A program made the translations under genes and the position numbers. From Streptomyces guryensis (GTDB taxonomy: Bacteria > Actinomycetota > Actinomycetes > Streptomycetales > Streptomycetaceae), in assembly GCF_021261325.1 (NCBI RefSeq), contig NZ_JAJSBI010000014.1, forward strand, positions 124,001-188,000: DNA of 64,000 nt, written 5' to 3'. This document shows, piece by piece, positions 39,994-49,449 of the stretch (its first letter is position 1; each line of letters opens with the position of its first letter). A model generated the notes under the pieces. It was not told the origin of the DNA, made no database searches, and saw nothing but the letters and a program-made list of their open reading frames with translations.

Positions 39994-42663
39994 TCAGGCG
40001 GCCGTGCAGGTCTGGTCGCCCAGCCTGAACGACGTGGGTTGCGCGTTCGACCCCGACCAGCTCCCGGTGAACCCGAAGCCCACGGACGAACCGGCCGCCA
40101 CCGTGCCGTTCCAGCTCACGTTCTTCGCCGTCACCACCCCGCCCGACTGGGTGTAGTCGGCGTTCCACAGCTGGGTGATCTTCTGGCCGTCCGCGAAGGA
40201 CCAGCCGAGTGACCAGCTGCTCCATGCGCTCGAACCCGTGTTGGTGAGCTGGACGTCGGCCTGGAAGCCGCCCGACCACTGGTTGGTGATCTTGTACGTC
40301 ACCGTGCAGGCTCCGGTCGGTGTCGGGTCGGTGCCGCCACCGCCGCCGTTGTCGCCGCCTGCGCCGGTGTCGGACGTGTCGCCGTAGATGACGCCCCGCC
40401 CGTCGGTCGAGACGTACACCCGTCCGTAGACCCGCGGGTCACCCGTGATCGCCGCACCCGTCCAGCCCCACTGGTGGGCGTCGTCGTTGATGCGGGTCCA
40501 GGTCGCGCCCTTGTCGGTCGAGCGGAAGATGCCGCGCACGCCGCCGATCTTCGCGCTGGTGTAGAGGGTCTGGTACGAGGCCCCCGGCGCCGCCATGCCG
40601 AAGCCGACGGTGTCGGCCTGCTCGACGTTCGGCAGCTTGGTGAAGCTCGCCCCGCCGTCGGTGGAGTGCCACAGGCCGTACGCGCCGTCGGAGGCGCCGC
40701 CCGCGAGCCACACGTCACCCTTCGTACCGGGCAACGCCTTGAAGCGGACGCTGTCCCCGCTGGGGAGGCCGCCGGCCGAGGACGCGGTGAAGGTCGCTCC
40801 GCCGTCCGAACTGACGTAGAACGTCCCGGACTTGAAGCCGTAGAAGGTCTTCGGGTCGACTCGGTCGGACTCGACGGTCGCGCCGGAGGGGATGCCGCTC
40901 GACGCGGCCCAGGACGAGCCGAAACCGGTCGTGTACTGCACGCCGGCGCCGGCCGGGCTCCAGACGAACCGGCTGCCGTCCGAGGCCGCGGCCACCGTTC
41001 CGCCCCCTGACACACCCGAAGGGTCCGTCCCCGCGAACCAGTTGGACCCGTTGTCCGTCGAGAACGCGATGTGTGGTCCGGAGTCCAGGTTGCCGACCCG
41101 CACGACCGTGTTGGGGTTGGTCTCCGCGAAGTCGAGGCCGGTCGTCGTGGTGAACGTCGGCGAGGTGAACATCATCGACGGGGTCTTGGTCAGGTCCGTG
41201 TGCCGGAAGCCGCCGATGTCCCCGAGGGCGCTGAACAGCTGGGCGCCGCCCGACGGGGGAGCGGCGAGGTCGTTGACGGCCGTCTCCTCCAGCCCGCGCA
41301 CCATGGGCTTGACGGTGAACTGGCCCCCGCTGTCCCACTTGGTGAGGTCCTCGGTGCCGTAGAGCGTCGCCCCGGTCCCGTACATCATCCGGTCCGAGTT
41401 GAACGGGTCGATCTCCAGCGACTCCGTCATCCAGCCCAGTTTCGGGGCCTGTTCGGGGGGTGAGGGGTTCGCGTTGAAGGTCAGCCAGGGGGACGACGAG
41501 ACGTCCATCGTGTAGCGGTTCGAGCGGTTGGGATACGACGTGTAGTCCCACGCCTTCGTCCAGGTGCCGCCGCTGTCGGTGGAGCGGAAGATCTGCGTGT
41601 CCGGCCACCAGGAGCTGTAGGCCGTCGTCATGACCGTGCCGGGGTGCCGGCGGTCGACGGTCAGTCCGCTGAAGCCGTAGGACGTGTCGGCCTCGGCGAC
41701 CGGGCTGATGTCGGTCCAGGTGCCGGTCGCGGTCGCGTACCGCCACAGCCGGCCCTTGCCGCCGTCGTAGGGGCCGCCCTTGTCGCTGTAGGCGAGATAC
41801 AGATAGCCGTTCTGCGCGTCCAGCACACCCTTGTGCGCCAGATACCCCGTCGGCTGCCCGGCCAGCCTCGTCCAGCTCGCGCCCGCGTCCGTCGAGCGGT
41901 AGACCGCGTTGTCCTTGTCGGCGACCCCGACGTAGATGGTCTTCGTGGCCGTACCGGACGTACCGGTGGACTCGTCGAAGGTGACCCAGACGATCCCCTG
42001 GTTGTCGGAGGCGTACCCGCTCGTGTCGCTCGGATCCTGCACGTAGTTCCCCACGTCGGGGAAGGCGGTCACCTGCGACCAGGTCGCACCGGAGTCCGTC
42101 GACCGCCACAGCCCCTTCCCGCTGGGCGCCCCCAGATACAGCACGCTGTCCTTGTTCGGATCGATCGCGAGCCGCTCACCCATGCCCCGGCCGGGCATGT
42201 TCCCGCCGAGCTTGAACGGGAGGTCCGCCTTCTGCCAGCTGGCGCCCCGGTCGCCGGATCGCAGCACGGCACCGTTCGTGGGATCCCAGCTGTTGGTGTA
42301 CGTCCCTACGGCCGCGTACACCTTGTTCGGATCGACGGAGTCGGAGGCCAGGCTGACGACACCGGTGTGCCCCCACTCGCCCCAGCCGACCGAGTCCAGC
42401 AGCGGCGTCCAGGTCTTCGTCGACTCCTGCCAGCGGTAGGCCCCGCCGATGTCGGTGCGGGCGTACGCCAGGTTCTTCTCACTGCGGTTGAAGACGATCC
42501 CGGGAACGAAACCACCCCCGTCGATCCGGGCGTTCTTCCAGGTGTACGTGTCCGCGGCGAGTTTCACTTTCGGGGTGCTGCCGGCGGCGAGCGCGGGTGG
42601 GGAGCCCGCCAGCAAGCCGGCCGTGAGGGCCAGCACAGCCGTGAGGATACGGGTTCTTCGCAC
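39994..42663 (-). CDS. GH74 xyloglucanase with C-terminal CBM2
   Basis: 889 residues. Signal peptide (ILTAVLALTAGLLAGSPPAL), then two seven-bladed propellers with many GxxWxxx sialidase-like repeats. The two catalytic Asp of GH74 are in AYARTDIGGAYRW (about residue 71) and FSALGDIGGFRH. A Gly/Thr/Pro linker (GGDNGGGGGTDPTPTG) leads to a CBM2 at about 790-889 (VTYKITNQWSGGFQADVQLT ... SWNGTVAAG). The enzyme cuts xyloglucan, probably secreted by Sec. It is not in an operon with GH48; a hairpin and a 16-bp LacI-type palindrome lie in the 239 bp between them. Confidence 0.94.
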   Translation of the reverse strand: MRRTRILTAVLALTAGLLAGSPPALAAGSTPKVKLAADTYTWKNARIDGGGFVPGIVFNRSEKNLAYARTDIGGAYRWQESTKTWTPLLDSVGWGEWGHTGVVSLASDSVDPNKVYAAVGTYTNSWDPTNGAVLRSGDRGASWQKADLPFKLGGNMPGRGMGERLAIDPNKDSVLYLGAPSGKGLWRSTDSGATWSQVTAFPDVGNYVQDPSDTSGYASDNQGIVWVTFDESTGTSGTATKTIYVGVADKDNAVYRSTDAGASWTRLAGQPTGYLAHKGVLDAQNGYLYLAYSDKGGPYDGGKGRLWRYATATGTWTDISPVAEADTSYGFSGLTVDRRHPGTVMTTAYSSWWPDTQIFRSTDSGGTWTKAWDYTSYPNRSNRYTMDVSSSPWLTFNANPSPPEQAPKLGWMTESLEIDPFNSDRMMYGTGATLYGTEDLTKWDSGGQFTVKPMVRGLEETAVNDLAAPPSGGAQLFSALGDIGGFRHTDLTKTPSMMFTSPTFTTTTGLDFAETNPNTVVRVGNLDSGPHIAFSTDNGSNWFAGTDPSGVSGGGTVAAASDGSRFVWSPAGAGVQYTTGFGSSWAASSGIPSGATVESDRVDPKTFYGFKSGTFYVSSDGGATFTASSAGGLPSGDSVRFKALPGTKGDVWLAGGASDGAYGLWHSTDGGASFTKLPNVEQADTVGFGMAAPGASYQTLYTSAKIGGVRGIFRSTDKGATWTRINDDAHQWGWTGAAITGDPRVYGRVYVSTDGRGVIYGDTSDTGAGGDNGGGGGTDPTPTGACTVTYKITNQWSGGFQADVQLTNTGSSAWSSWSLGWSFADGQKITQLWNADYTQSGGVVTAKNVSWNGTVAAGSSVGFGFTGSWSGSNAQPTSFRLGDQTCTAA

Positions 42664-42784
42664 GGTGGGGGTCCTTCCGTCGGGGGAACGCGCGAGTGCC
42701 GGGCGACCCCCAGTGCGGGTGGGGGCCGCCCGGCGATTGGCCCCGACGTCAGGTGCCGGGACCCACGTACGCAGAGCTTTCAGG

Positions 42785-42800
42785 CGGTTCCGCGAAACCG
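42785..42800 (-). promoter_or_regulatory. LacI-family-like operator upstream of GH74 gene
   Basis: CGGTTCCGCGAAACCG is a 16-bp inverted repeat with one mismatched pair, central CGCG, and the GGTTxCGxxAxCC-like pattern of LacI-family sites. It lies 122 bp upstream of the GH74 start. It does not match CebR sites. Confidence 0.4.
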
Positions 42801-42811
42801 GGCGGTGAGCA

Positions 42812-42829
42812 GCGCCCCGACAGGGGCGC
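42812..42829. terminator. hairpin downstream of GH48 gene
   Basis: GCGCCCC-GACA-GGGGCGC, a perfect 7-bp stem, 74 bp past the GH48 stop. It is followed on the plus strand by GGGGAACTGCGCGATCAACC, part of another common Streptomyces intergenic repeat. Confidence 0.65.
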
Positions 42830-42902
42830 GGGGAACTGCGCGATCAACCACAACGGACCCGCGGTCAAAACACGGCCCTACCCGCGGAGCGCCTCGCGGG
42901 GA

Positions 42903-45821
42903 CTATTCGAGAAGCTCTGCGTACGAACCCATGGCCAGGGCGATGTCCGCCTGAGCCCAGAACCGGTGATACGTGAACGACGGCGCCGCCCCGCCCGCCA
43001 GATACGCCTGGATCTTCGACCAGGCAGGGTCGTTCTTGTAGAACGACCGCAACGAGGCGAACGTCGAGGACGAGTTGATGACGTCCCCGTTCGGCATCTT
43101 GCCGCTCCACCCGCTCGGCACGTACACACTGTCGCCGAAGCGGTTGTAGTCGGCCCGGGTCTCCGGCACGGCGATACCGAGACCGTCCTGGTAGTTGTTC
43201 CACATCCCGTCCAGCAGCGCCTTCGCCGTGGTCTTCGCCGCCGTGTCACCGGACTTGGCGCCGTAGTACGTCAGCGTCTTGGCGTACGCGGCCGCCACAC
43301 CGACGTCATTGGTGTAATCGGCGACCGTGACGTGAAGTCCGCTGTTGGAGCCGGGACTTGACGCGTTCCACGTGTCGGGCTGCCCCGACCACTGCAGCGT
43401 CGACGGGATCAGATAGGTGCCGTCCGGGTTGATCGTGGTCTTGGACAGCGCCCATTTGACCCACTTGTCGAGGATCGCCTTGGCCTGCGCGTTCCCCGTC
43501 TGCTGGTAGTACTCGGCGACCCGCTCCATCGACCACGCCTGGAAGCCGAACCACTGGTTGGACGGCGGGTCGTGGTAGACGGGCTCCCAGTCGTAGTACA
43601 TGCCGTAGAAGGTCGGCGTACCGGCCGGCGGGGTCGCGTAACGGCCCGCCCAGCTGTTGGTCGCACCGCCCGCGATGGCGCCCTCGTCGGACTGCAGCCA
43701 GCGGTAGAACTCCAGCTGCCGGGTGAGCGAGGTGCCCCAGTCGGAGGCGCCCGTCGAGGACTTGGGCTTCAGATCGGCGTAGGAGCTCAGCGCGTACGCG
43801 GCCAGGGGGTTCTGGTAGCCGCCGTGCACATGACTGGAGCCGATGCGCCAGGCCCAGCCCGCGTTGGTGTCCGTGGCGCCGCCCCAGGCGTAGTACCAGG
43901 ACAGCAGATAGTCGGAGGCGTCCTTGCCGGTCCCGGCCGGGCAGGTCGACGGACCGACACAGTTGCCGATCTTCTTGAAGTACTTGTCGTACATGGCGTA
44001 GCGCAGGTAGTCGCCCATCTTCGCGGCCTTGCCGACGGTCGCGGACACGTCACTGCCCTTGCCCTGCTGCTTCGCCCACACGTCGGCCCAGTACGCGGCC
44101 TGCACCGCACGCGCGTCGGCGTCCGGGGCGTCCGTGTACTTCCACTGCTTGGCGTACGACGAGTCGCCGGTGAACAGGTCCAGGTACCCGTTCGTACCGC
44201 CGTACTTGAAGGCGTCGCAGGTCGGCTGCGGCACCGTCTCCCACACCGACTCCTGCGCGCCGCGCTGGAAGGTGTTGATGAACGACGGTCCCTTCGCCGT
44301 CGGCCCGCCCTCGCACGTGCCGCCGGGCGTGTCGCCGTAGCCGTACGTGTTGTCGACGTCCTCCAGCCAGTGCATGCCGTACACGTCGTCCGTGCCGTAC
44401 GCGCTCTTCAGCTCGCCCGCGATCGGATCGGAGCCGACCGAGACCGACGTGTCGAGCTTCGCCGGGTACTCGTTCGGGGTGTCCAGCTCGGGAGCGTAGG
44501 TCGCCGGCTTCGAGGCGTTGTAGAAGGAGTTGGTCGGCTGGTCGGCGTGGTTCGGGATCATGTACTTCTCCATGAGAGCCCAGGCGCCGTTGAACTTGGA
44601 CCAGTCACCGGTGACCTTGCCGTACATCGCCTGGAGCCACAGCAGGTAGCTGTAGGCCTCCGACGTGGTCTCGTGGCCCTGGTCCGGGGCCTCGACGATC
44701 AGCGTCTCGACCGAGTGGTAGGGGATGCCCTCCGGTGAGAAGTAGCCGTTCGCCGGGTTGGTGATCTTCCCGTAGAGATCCAGGAAGCGGGCGTCGTACG
44801 CCTTCTGCGCGGCCAGCTCGGTCACCGTGACCGCTGCCTTCGTGTAGCCGGTCGCCGTCGACTCGAAGGACGCGGAACCGGTGCCGGAGGCGTCGGCGGT
44901 GATGGTCACCTTCTGCGCGGTGCTCCAGTTGGAGGGCGTGAACGTGAGCGTCGCGCCGCCGGTGACCGACAGGCCCGAGGCGCCGCTCGCACGGGCCGTC
45001 GTCACGGTCACATTGGCGCTCGGCTGCGTCGACAGCGTCACGTCGTAGGTGCCCGTTTTGCCCTGCTGGACGCCCAGTTGGGCCGGCGAGGCCACCACGG
45101 CGGGGCCCGAGGCGACCGTGATGCCGACGGGCGTCGACTCCGCGGACGCGCCCAGGCTGTCGTAGGCCTTCGCCACCAGCGAATGACTGCCCACGGTCAA
45201 GCCGGAGGCCGAGAGCGTGAACGGCGCGCTGGTGTCCGTGCCCAGCAGGGTCGTGTCGTCGTAGAACTCGACCTTGCTGATCGTCGCACTGTCGGCCGCG
45301 GCGGCGGTGGCCGCGAGCGGGACCGCGTCGCCCTGCGTGTAGACCGCGCCCGCGGTGGGGCTGGTCAGCACGGTGACCGGCGGCTGGTGCGCGCCGGCAC
45401 AGGTGGTGCCGTTGATCGCGAAGCCGGTGGGGGCGGTGTTGGTGCCGCTGTAGGTGAACTGCGCGCCGGTGGAGACGGCGGCGCCCGCGGCGATCTTCGC
45501 GTTGTACCCGGCGTCCTTCACGGTGACCGACTGGCCCGACTGGGACCAGGTGCCGTTCCAGCCGTTGCTGAGCTTCTGGTTGCCGCTGTAGGCGTACGTC
45601 AGGGTCCAGCCGTCGATGGCGTCAGTGCCGCGGTTGGTGAGGGTCAGGTCCGCGGTGAAGCCGGAGCCCCAGTCGTTCGTCTTGTAGTCGACGCTGCACT
45701 GAAGTACCGCCGCATGAGCGGGGGTTGTGCCGGTGCCGAGCATCGTGAGCGGAAGAGCGAGGGCCGCCACCACGGCGGTCCACAACCGCCGAGCAGCTCT
45801 GTGTCTCCTTCTGGGCTTCAT
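42903..45821 (-). CDS. GH48 cellobiohydrolase with N-terminal CBM2
   Basis: 972 residues from the ATG at 45821 (AAGGAGGA upstream). Signal peptide to about 38; CBM2 at about 40-142 (VDYKTNDWGSGFTADLTLTN); Ig-like domain 147-236; a second beta-sandwich 240-334; GH48 from about 338 to the end. GH48 features: HSVETLIVEAPDQGHETTSE (the Glu of the TTSEA motif is the acid), MHWLEDVDNTYGYGDTPGGT and DYLLSWYYAWGGATD. GH48 enzymes are processive, reducing-end-acting cellulases central to crystalline cellulose breakdown. The perfect CebR operator at 45888 and divergent GH5-GH6 genes indicate coordinated induction by cello-oligosaccharides. Confidence 0.95.
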   Translation of the reverse strand: MKPRRRHRAARRLWTAVVAALALPLTMLGTGTTPAHAAVLQCSVDYKTNDWGSGFTADLTLTNRGTDAIDGWTLTYAYSGNQKLSNGWNGTWSQSGQSVTVKDAGYNAKIAAGAAVSTGAQFTYSGTNTAPTGFAINGTTCAGAHQPPVTVLTSPTAGAVYTQGDAVPLAATAAAADSATISKVEFYDDTTLLGTDTSAPFTLSASGLTVGSHSLVAKAYDSLGASAESTPVGITVASGPAVVASPAQLGVQQGKTGTYDVTLSTQPSANVTVTTARASGASGLSVTGGATLTFTPSNWSTAQKVTITADASGTGSASFESTATGYTKAAVTVTELAAQKAYDARFLDLYGKITNPANGYFSPEGIPYHSVETLIVEAPDQGHETTSEAYSYLLWLQAMYGKVTGDWSKFNGAWALMEKYMIPNHADQPTNSFYNASKPATYAPELDTPNEYPAKLDTSVSVGSDPIAGELKSAYGTDDVYGMHWLEDVDNTYGYGDTPGGTCEGGPTAKGPSFINTFQRGAQESVWETVPQPTCDAFKYGGTNGYLDLFTGDSSYAKQWKYTDAPDADARAVQAAYWADVWAKQQGKGSDVSATVGKAAKMGDYLRYAMYDKYFKKIGNCVGPSTCPAGTGKDASDYLLSWYYAWGGATDTNAGWAWRIGSSHVHGGYQNPLAAYALSSYADLKPKSSTGASDWGTSLTRQLEFYRWLQSDEGAIAGGATNSWAGRYATPPAGTPTFYGMYYDWEPVYHDPPSNQWFGFQAWSMERVAEYYQQTGNAQAKAILDKWVKWALSKTTINPDGTYLIPSTLQWSGQPDTWNASSPGSNSGLHVTVADYTNDVGVAAAYAKTLTYYGAKSGDTAAKTTAKALLDGMWNNYQDGLGIAVPETRADYNRFGDSVYVPSGWSGKMPNGDVINSSSTFASLRSFYKNDPAWSKIQAYLAGGAAPSFTYHRFWAQADIALAMGSYAELLE

Positions 45822-45887
45822 GTGCTGGTTCCTCCTTGCGGCTCGGAAAAGAGTGGGGGAGGGGAGGAGCAACAAGCCTTGAACCAG

Positions 45888-45901
45888 TGGGAGCGCTCCC
45901 A
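45888..45901 (-). promoter_or_regulatory. CebR operator (perfect match)
   Basis: TGGGAGCGCTCCCA, the 14-bp palindrome bound by the LacI-type cellulose regulator CebR in Streptomyces, 67 bp upstream of the GH48 start. The surrounding 292-bp divergent region also holds GTCGAA-AAGA-TTCGAC (45942-45957) and a GGCAAAG/CTTTGCC repeat (45982-46021). Confidence 0.9.
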
Positions 45902-46051
45902 TAGTGGGGACGGGCGCGAGGGTGGTCAAGGTGCTTGAAGAGTCGAAAAGATTCGACGGGTTTTAGGCGCGGTTCAGCTGAGGCAAAGTCAGGAAAGTCT
46001 GTGACTCCCCTGTCCTTTGCCGTCACTTGGCGCTAGCTTCATGGACACCAG

Positions 46052-46065
46052 TGGGAGCGATTCCA
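46052..46065 (+). promoter_or_regulatory. CebR-like operator (12/14 match)
   Basis: TGGGAGCGATTCCA, two changes from the CebR consensus, 49 bp upstream of the GH5 start. It probably controls GH5 and the following GH6 gene. Confidence 0.75.
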
Positions 46066-46113
46066 TCAGTCGACGCGTCCGTCACGGCGCGCCCGAACTG
46101 CAAGGAGTCGCTC

Positions 46114-47583
46114 ATGCGACACCCCCCGCGTTCAGGTCTTTTAACCGTTGCCGCAGCCGTGGCCCTGGTGGGCACTGCGGTCGCACCGGTCGTCACGGCA
46201 CAGGGAGCCACGCCCGCCTGCTCGGTGGAGTACTCCGTCACCAGTCAGTGGGACAGCGGCTTCCAGGGTGCCGTGAAGATCACCAACAACACGACGGCCG
46301 TGAGCAGTTGGAGTGTCAGCTTCGACTTCGCGAACGCCCAGAAGGTCAGCCAGGGCTGGAACGCCAAGTGGTCCCAGTCCGGTGCCACGGTGACCGCGGC
46401 CAACGAGAGCTACAACGGCTCGCTGGCCACCGGCGCGAGCGTCAGCGCCGGGTTCCTCGCCTCCTGGTCGGGGACCAATGCCGAACCGACGTCGTTCAAG
46501 CTCAACGGGACGACGTGCAACGTCGATTCGGAGCCGTCCCCGCCGCCGACCGAGCCACCTGCCAGTGGTACCGCACCCGCCCTGCATGTCTCCGGGAACA
46601 AGCTCGTGGACGCCGACGGCAGGAACCGCCGGCTGCTCGGCGTCAACCGTTCCGGCGGCGAGTTCATGTGCGTGCAGGGCCGCGGCATCTGGGACGGCCC
46701 GGTCGACGACGCCGCGCTCAAGGCGATCGCCGACTGGAAGGCGAACGCCGTCCGCATCCCGCTCAACGAGGAGTGCTGGCTCGGCCTTTCCACCATCAAA
46801 CCCGAGTACTCGGGCGCCAACTACATAGCCGCCGTCAAGGACCTGGTGGCCAAGGTGGAGGCGCACGGCATGACACCGATCCTCGACCTGCACTGGACCT
46901 ACGGCCAGTACACCGGCAACTCCGCGGGCTGCTCCGACGTGCACGCCACCTGCCAGAAGCCGATGCCGGACATGCAGTACTCGCCGTCGTTCTGGTCGTC
47001 CGTGGCCAGCACCTTCAAGGCCGACCAGGCGGTCGTGTTCGACCTGTTCAACGAGCCGTACCCGGACCGGGCGACCTCCACCACCGCCCAGGCCTGGCAG
47101 TGCTGGAAGGACGGAGGCACCTGCCCCGGCATCGGCTACCAGGTCGCCGGCATGCAGGACCTCGTCGACTCGGTACGCGGCACGGGCGCCAAGAACGTCG
47201 TCATGGCCGGCGGTCTGGCGTACTCGAACGACCTCGGCCAGTGGCTGACGTACAAACCGACCGACCCGACAGGCAATCTCGTCGCCGCGTACCACGTCTA
47301 CAACTTCAACACCTGCGCCAACGAGAGCTGCTGGAACTCCACCCTCGCCCCGGTCGCGGCCCAGGTGCCGCTGGTGGCCGGGGAGATCGGTGAGAACACC
47401 TGCTCGCACTCGTTCGTCGACCAGGTCATGAAGTGGTTCGACGACCGGGGCCTGTCCTATCTCGGCTGGACCTGGAACACCTGGGACTGCTCCTCCGGTC
47501 CCTCCCTGATCTCCAACTACGACGGGACCCCCACGTCGTACGGCACAGGGCTGCGCGATCACCTGCGCGCCATCAACCCGTAA
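46114..47583 (+). CDS. GH5 endoglucanase with N-terminal CBM2
   Basis: 489 residues from the ATG at 46114 (AAGGAG upstream; an upstream in-frame ATG lacks a ribosome site). Signal peptide (LLTVAAAVALVGTAVAPVVT); CBM2 at about 34-135 (VEYSVTSQWDSGFQGAVKIT); Pro-rich linker (SPPPTEPPASG); GH5 at about 155-485. Catalytic acid Glu in VVFDLFNEPYPD; nucleophile Glu in VPLVAGEIGENTC. It is probably an endo-beta-1,4-glucanase that opens internal cellulose bonds for the GH48 and GH6 partners. GH6 follows after 46 bp, most likely in the same transcript under the CebR-like site. Confidence 0.93.
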   Translation: MRHPPRSGLLTVAAAVALVGTAVAPVVTAQGATPACSVEYSVTSQWDSGFQGAVKITNNTTAVSSWSVSFDFANAQKVSQGWNAKWSQSGATVTAANESYNGSLATGASVSAGFLASWSGTNAEPTSFKLNGTTCNVDSEPSPPPTEPPASGTAPALHVSGNKLVDADGRNRRLLGVNRSGGEFMCVQGRGIWDGPVDDAALKAIADWKANAVRIPLNEECWLGLSTIKPEYSGANYIAAVKDLVAKVEAHGMTPILDLHWTYGQYTGNSAGCSDVHATCQKPMPDMQYSPSFWSSVASTFKADQAVVFDLFNEPYPDRATSTTAQAWQCWKDGGTCPGIGYQVAGMQDLVDSVRGTGAKNVVMAGGLAYSNDLGQWLTYKPTDPTGNLVAAYHVYNFNTCANESCWNSTLAPVAAQVPLVAGEIGENTCSHSFVDQVMKWFDDRGLSYLGWTWNTWDCSSGPSLISNYDGTPTSYGTGLRDHLRAINP

Positions 47584-47629
47584 GTCCCCTGTCCCGCAAC
47601 TCCCGCATCGGAGAAGGAAACCCGCACTC

Positions 47630-49345
47630 ATGAGTCCTACCAGAACAGCGTTACTCGCCGCCCTGGCGCTGGTCGCCGGGACCGCCGGGACCGCGACGGC
47701 CGTCGTCCCCGGCGACGCCTCCGCGGCCTCCGTCCCCTGCACCGTCGACTACAAGGTGCAGAACGACTGGGGCTCCGGCTTCACAGCCGCCGTCACTGTC
47801 ACCAACAACACTGCCGCCAAGAGCAGTTGGGCGGTGAAGTGGTCGTACGCAGGCAACCAGAAGGTCACCAGCTTCTGGAACGCCAAGCTCACCCAGAGCG
47901 GTACGGCCGTCACCGCCGCCAACGAGACCTACAACGGCCAGCTTGCGACCGGCGGTTCGGCCAGCTTCGGCTTCCAGGGCTCCTACAGCGGCACCAACGC
48001 GCTGCCCACATCGTTCACGCTCGACGGCGTGACCTGCAACGTCGATGACGGCAGCGGGGGAGGCGGCGGGGGCGGCGGCACCCCTGACCCGAGCGGCCGC
48101 GTCGACAACCCGTACGCCGGCGCCAAGGTGTACGTGAACCCGGAGTGGTCCGCGCATGCCGCCGCAGAGCCGGGCGGAAGCAGGGTCTCCAACCAGCCCA
48201 CCGGCGTCTGGCTCGACCGCATCGCCGCCATCAACGGCGTCAACGGCGGGATGGGCCTGCGCGCCCACCTCGACGCGGCCCTCGCGCAGAAGGGCAGCGG
48301 CGAGGAAGTCGTCCAGCTCGTCATCTACGACCTTCCCGGACGCGACTGCTCGGCCCTCGCCTCCAACGGCGAACTCGGGCCGACGGACATCGACAAGTAC
48401 AAGACGCAGTTCATCGACCCGATCGCGGCGATCCTCGCGGACAGCAAGTACAGCTCGCTGCGGATCGTCACCACCGTCGAGCTCGACTCGCTGCCCAACC
48501 TGGTCACCAACACCGGCAGCCGGGCCACCGCAACTCCCGCGTGCGACACCATGCTCGCCAACGGCAACTACGTGAAGGGCGTCGGCTACGCGCTCGCCAA
48601 GCTCGGCGCGATCCCGAACGTCTACAACTACGTCGATGCCGGCCACCATGGCTGGCTCGGCTGGGACGACAACTTCGCGGCCTCCGCCAACGTGCTCAAG
48701 CAGGCGGCGACCAGCGAGGGCGCGACCGTCGACGACGTGCAGGGCTTCATCACCGACACGGCGAACTACAGCGCCCTGAAGGAGAACAACTTCAGCATCA
48801 ACGACACGGTGAACGGCACGTCCGTGCGCCAGTCCAAGTGGGTCGACTGGAACCGGTACGTGGACGAGCTGTCGTACGCGCAGGCCTTCCGCAACGAACT
48901 GGTCTCCGTCGGCTTCAACTCCGGCATCGGCATGCTGATCGACACGTCCAGGAACGGGTGGGGCGGCACCGCCCGGCCCGCCGGTCCCGGCCCGACGACC
49001 AGTGTGGACGCGTATGTCGACGGCGGGCGCTACGACCGCCGTATCCACGTCGGCAACTGGTGCAACCAGTCCGGGGCCGGTCTCGGTGAGCGTCCTCAGG
49101 CCAGTCCGGCGGCCGGGATCGACGCCTATGTGTGGATGAAGCCTCCGGGTGAGTCCGACGGGTCCAGCTCCGCGATCCCGAACGACGAGGGCAAGGGCTT
49201 CGACCGCATGTGCGACCCGACGTACACAGGCAACCCCCGGAACAACAACAACATGTCGGGGGCGTTGCCCAACGCTCCGTTGTCGGGGCACTGGTTCTCG
49301 GCGCAGTTCCAGCAGCTGATGCAGAATGCGTACCCGCCGTTGTAG
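47630..49345 (+). CDS. GH6 cellulase with N-terminal CBM2
   Basis: 571 residues. Signal peptide to about 33; CBM2 at 35-137 (VDYKVQNDWGSGFTAAVTVT); Gly linker; GH6 from about 155. GH6 signatures: VQLVIYDLPGRDCSALASNG (catalytic Asp region), IVTTVELDSLPNLVTN, and NVYNYVDAGHHGWLGWDDN with a downstream YVWMKPPGESDG. Length and linker fit a non-reducing-end exoglucanase (cellobiohydrolase type), which would pair with the reducing-end GH48. Codon usage and orientation match the GH5 gene in front. The convergent gene after it encodes a PhyH-type dioxygenase. Confidence 0.95.
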   Translation: MSPTRTALLAALALVAGTAGTATAVVPGDASAASVPCTVDYKVQNDWGSGFTAAVTVTNNTAAKSSWAVKWSYAGNQKVTSFWNAKLTQSGTAVTAANETYNGQLATGGSASFGFQGSYSGTNALPTSFTLDGVTCNVDDGSGGGGGGGGTPDPSGRVDNPYAGAKVYVNPEWSAHAAAEPGGSRVSNQPTGVWLDRIAAINGVNGGMGLRAHLDAALAQKGSGEEVVQLVIYDLPGRDCSALASNGELGPTDIDKYKTQFIDPIAAILADSKYSSLRIVTTVELDSLPNLVTNTGSRATATPACDTMLANGNYVKGVGYALAKLGAIPNVYNYVDAGHHGWLGWDDNFAASANVLKQAATSEGATVDDVQGFITDTANYSALKENNFSINDTVNGTSVRQSKWVDWNRYVDELSYAQAFRNELVSVGFNSGIGMLIDTSRNGWGGTARPAGPGPTTSVDAYVDGGRYDRRIHVGNWCNQSGAGLGERPQASPAAGIDAYVWMKPPGESDGSSSAIPNDEGKGFDRMCDPTYTGNPRNNNNMSGALPNAPLSGHWFSAQFQQLMQNAYPPL

Positions 49346-49368
49346 CGCCGGGAGAGCGGGCAGTGCCA

Positions 49369-49431
49369 TGTCACATGGCACCGGACAGTGGAATGTGACA
49401 TAGCACCAGCCGGTCGAATGCGACTCAGCAC
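49369..49431. repeat. three-copy array of the TGTSACATSSCAC-like motif
   Basis: TGTCACATGGCAC (49369), TGTGACATAGCAC (49394) and TGCGACTCAGCAC (49419), with exact 25-bp spacing. The copies decay from first to third. Same motif as the array at 30871-30975. It lies between convergent GH6 and PhyH genes. Confidence 0.75.
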
Positions 49432-49449
49432 TGACGTGATCCGCCGAGG

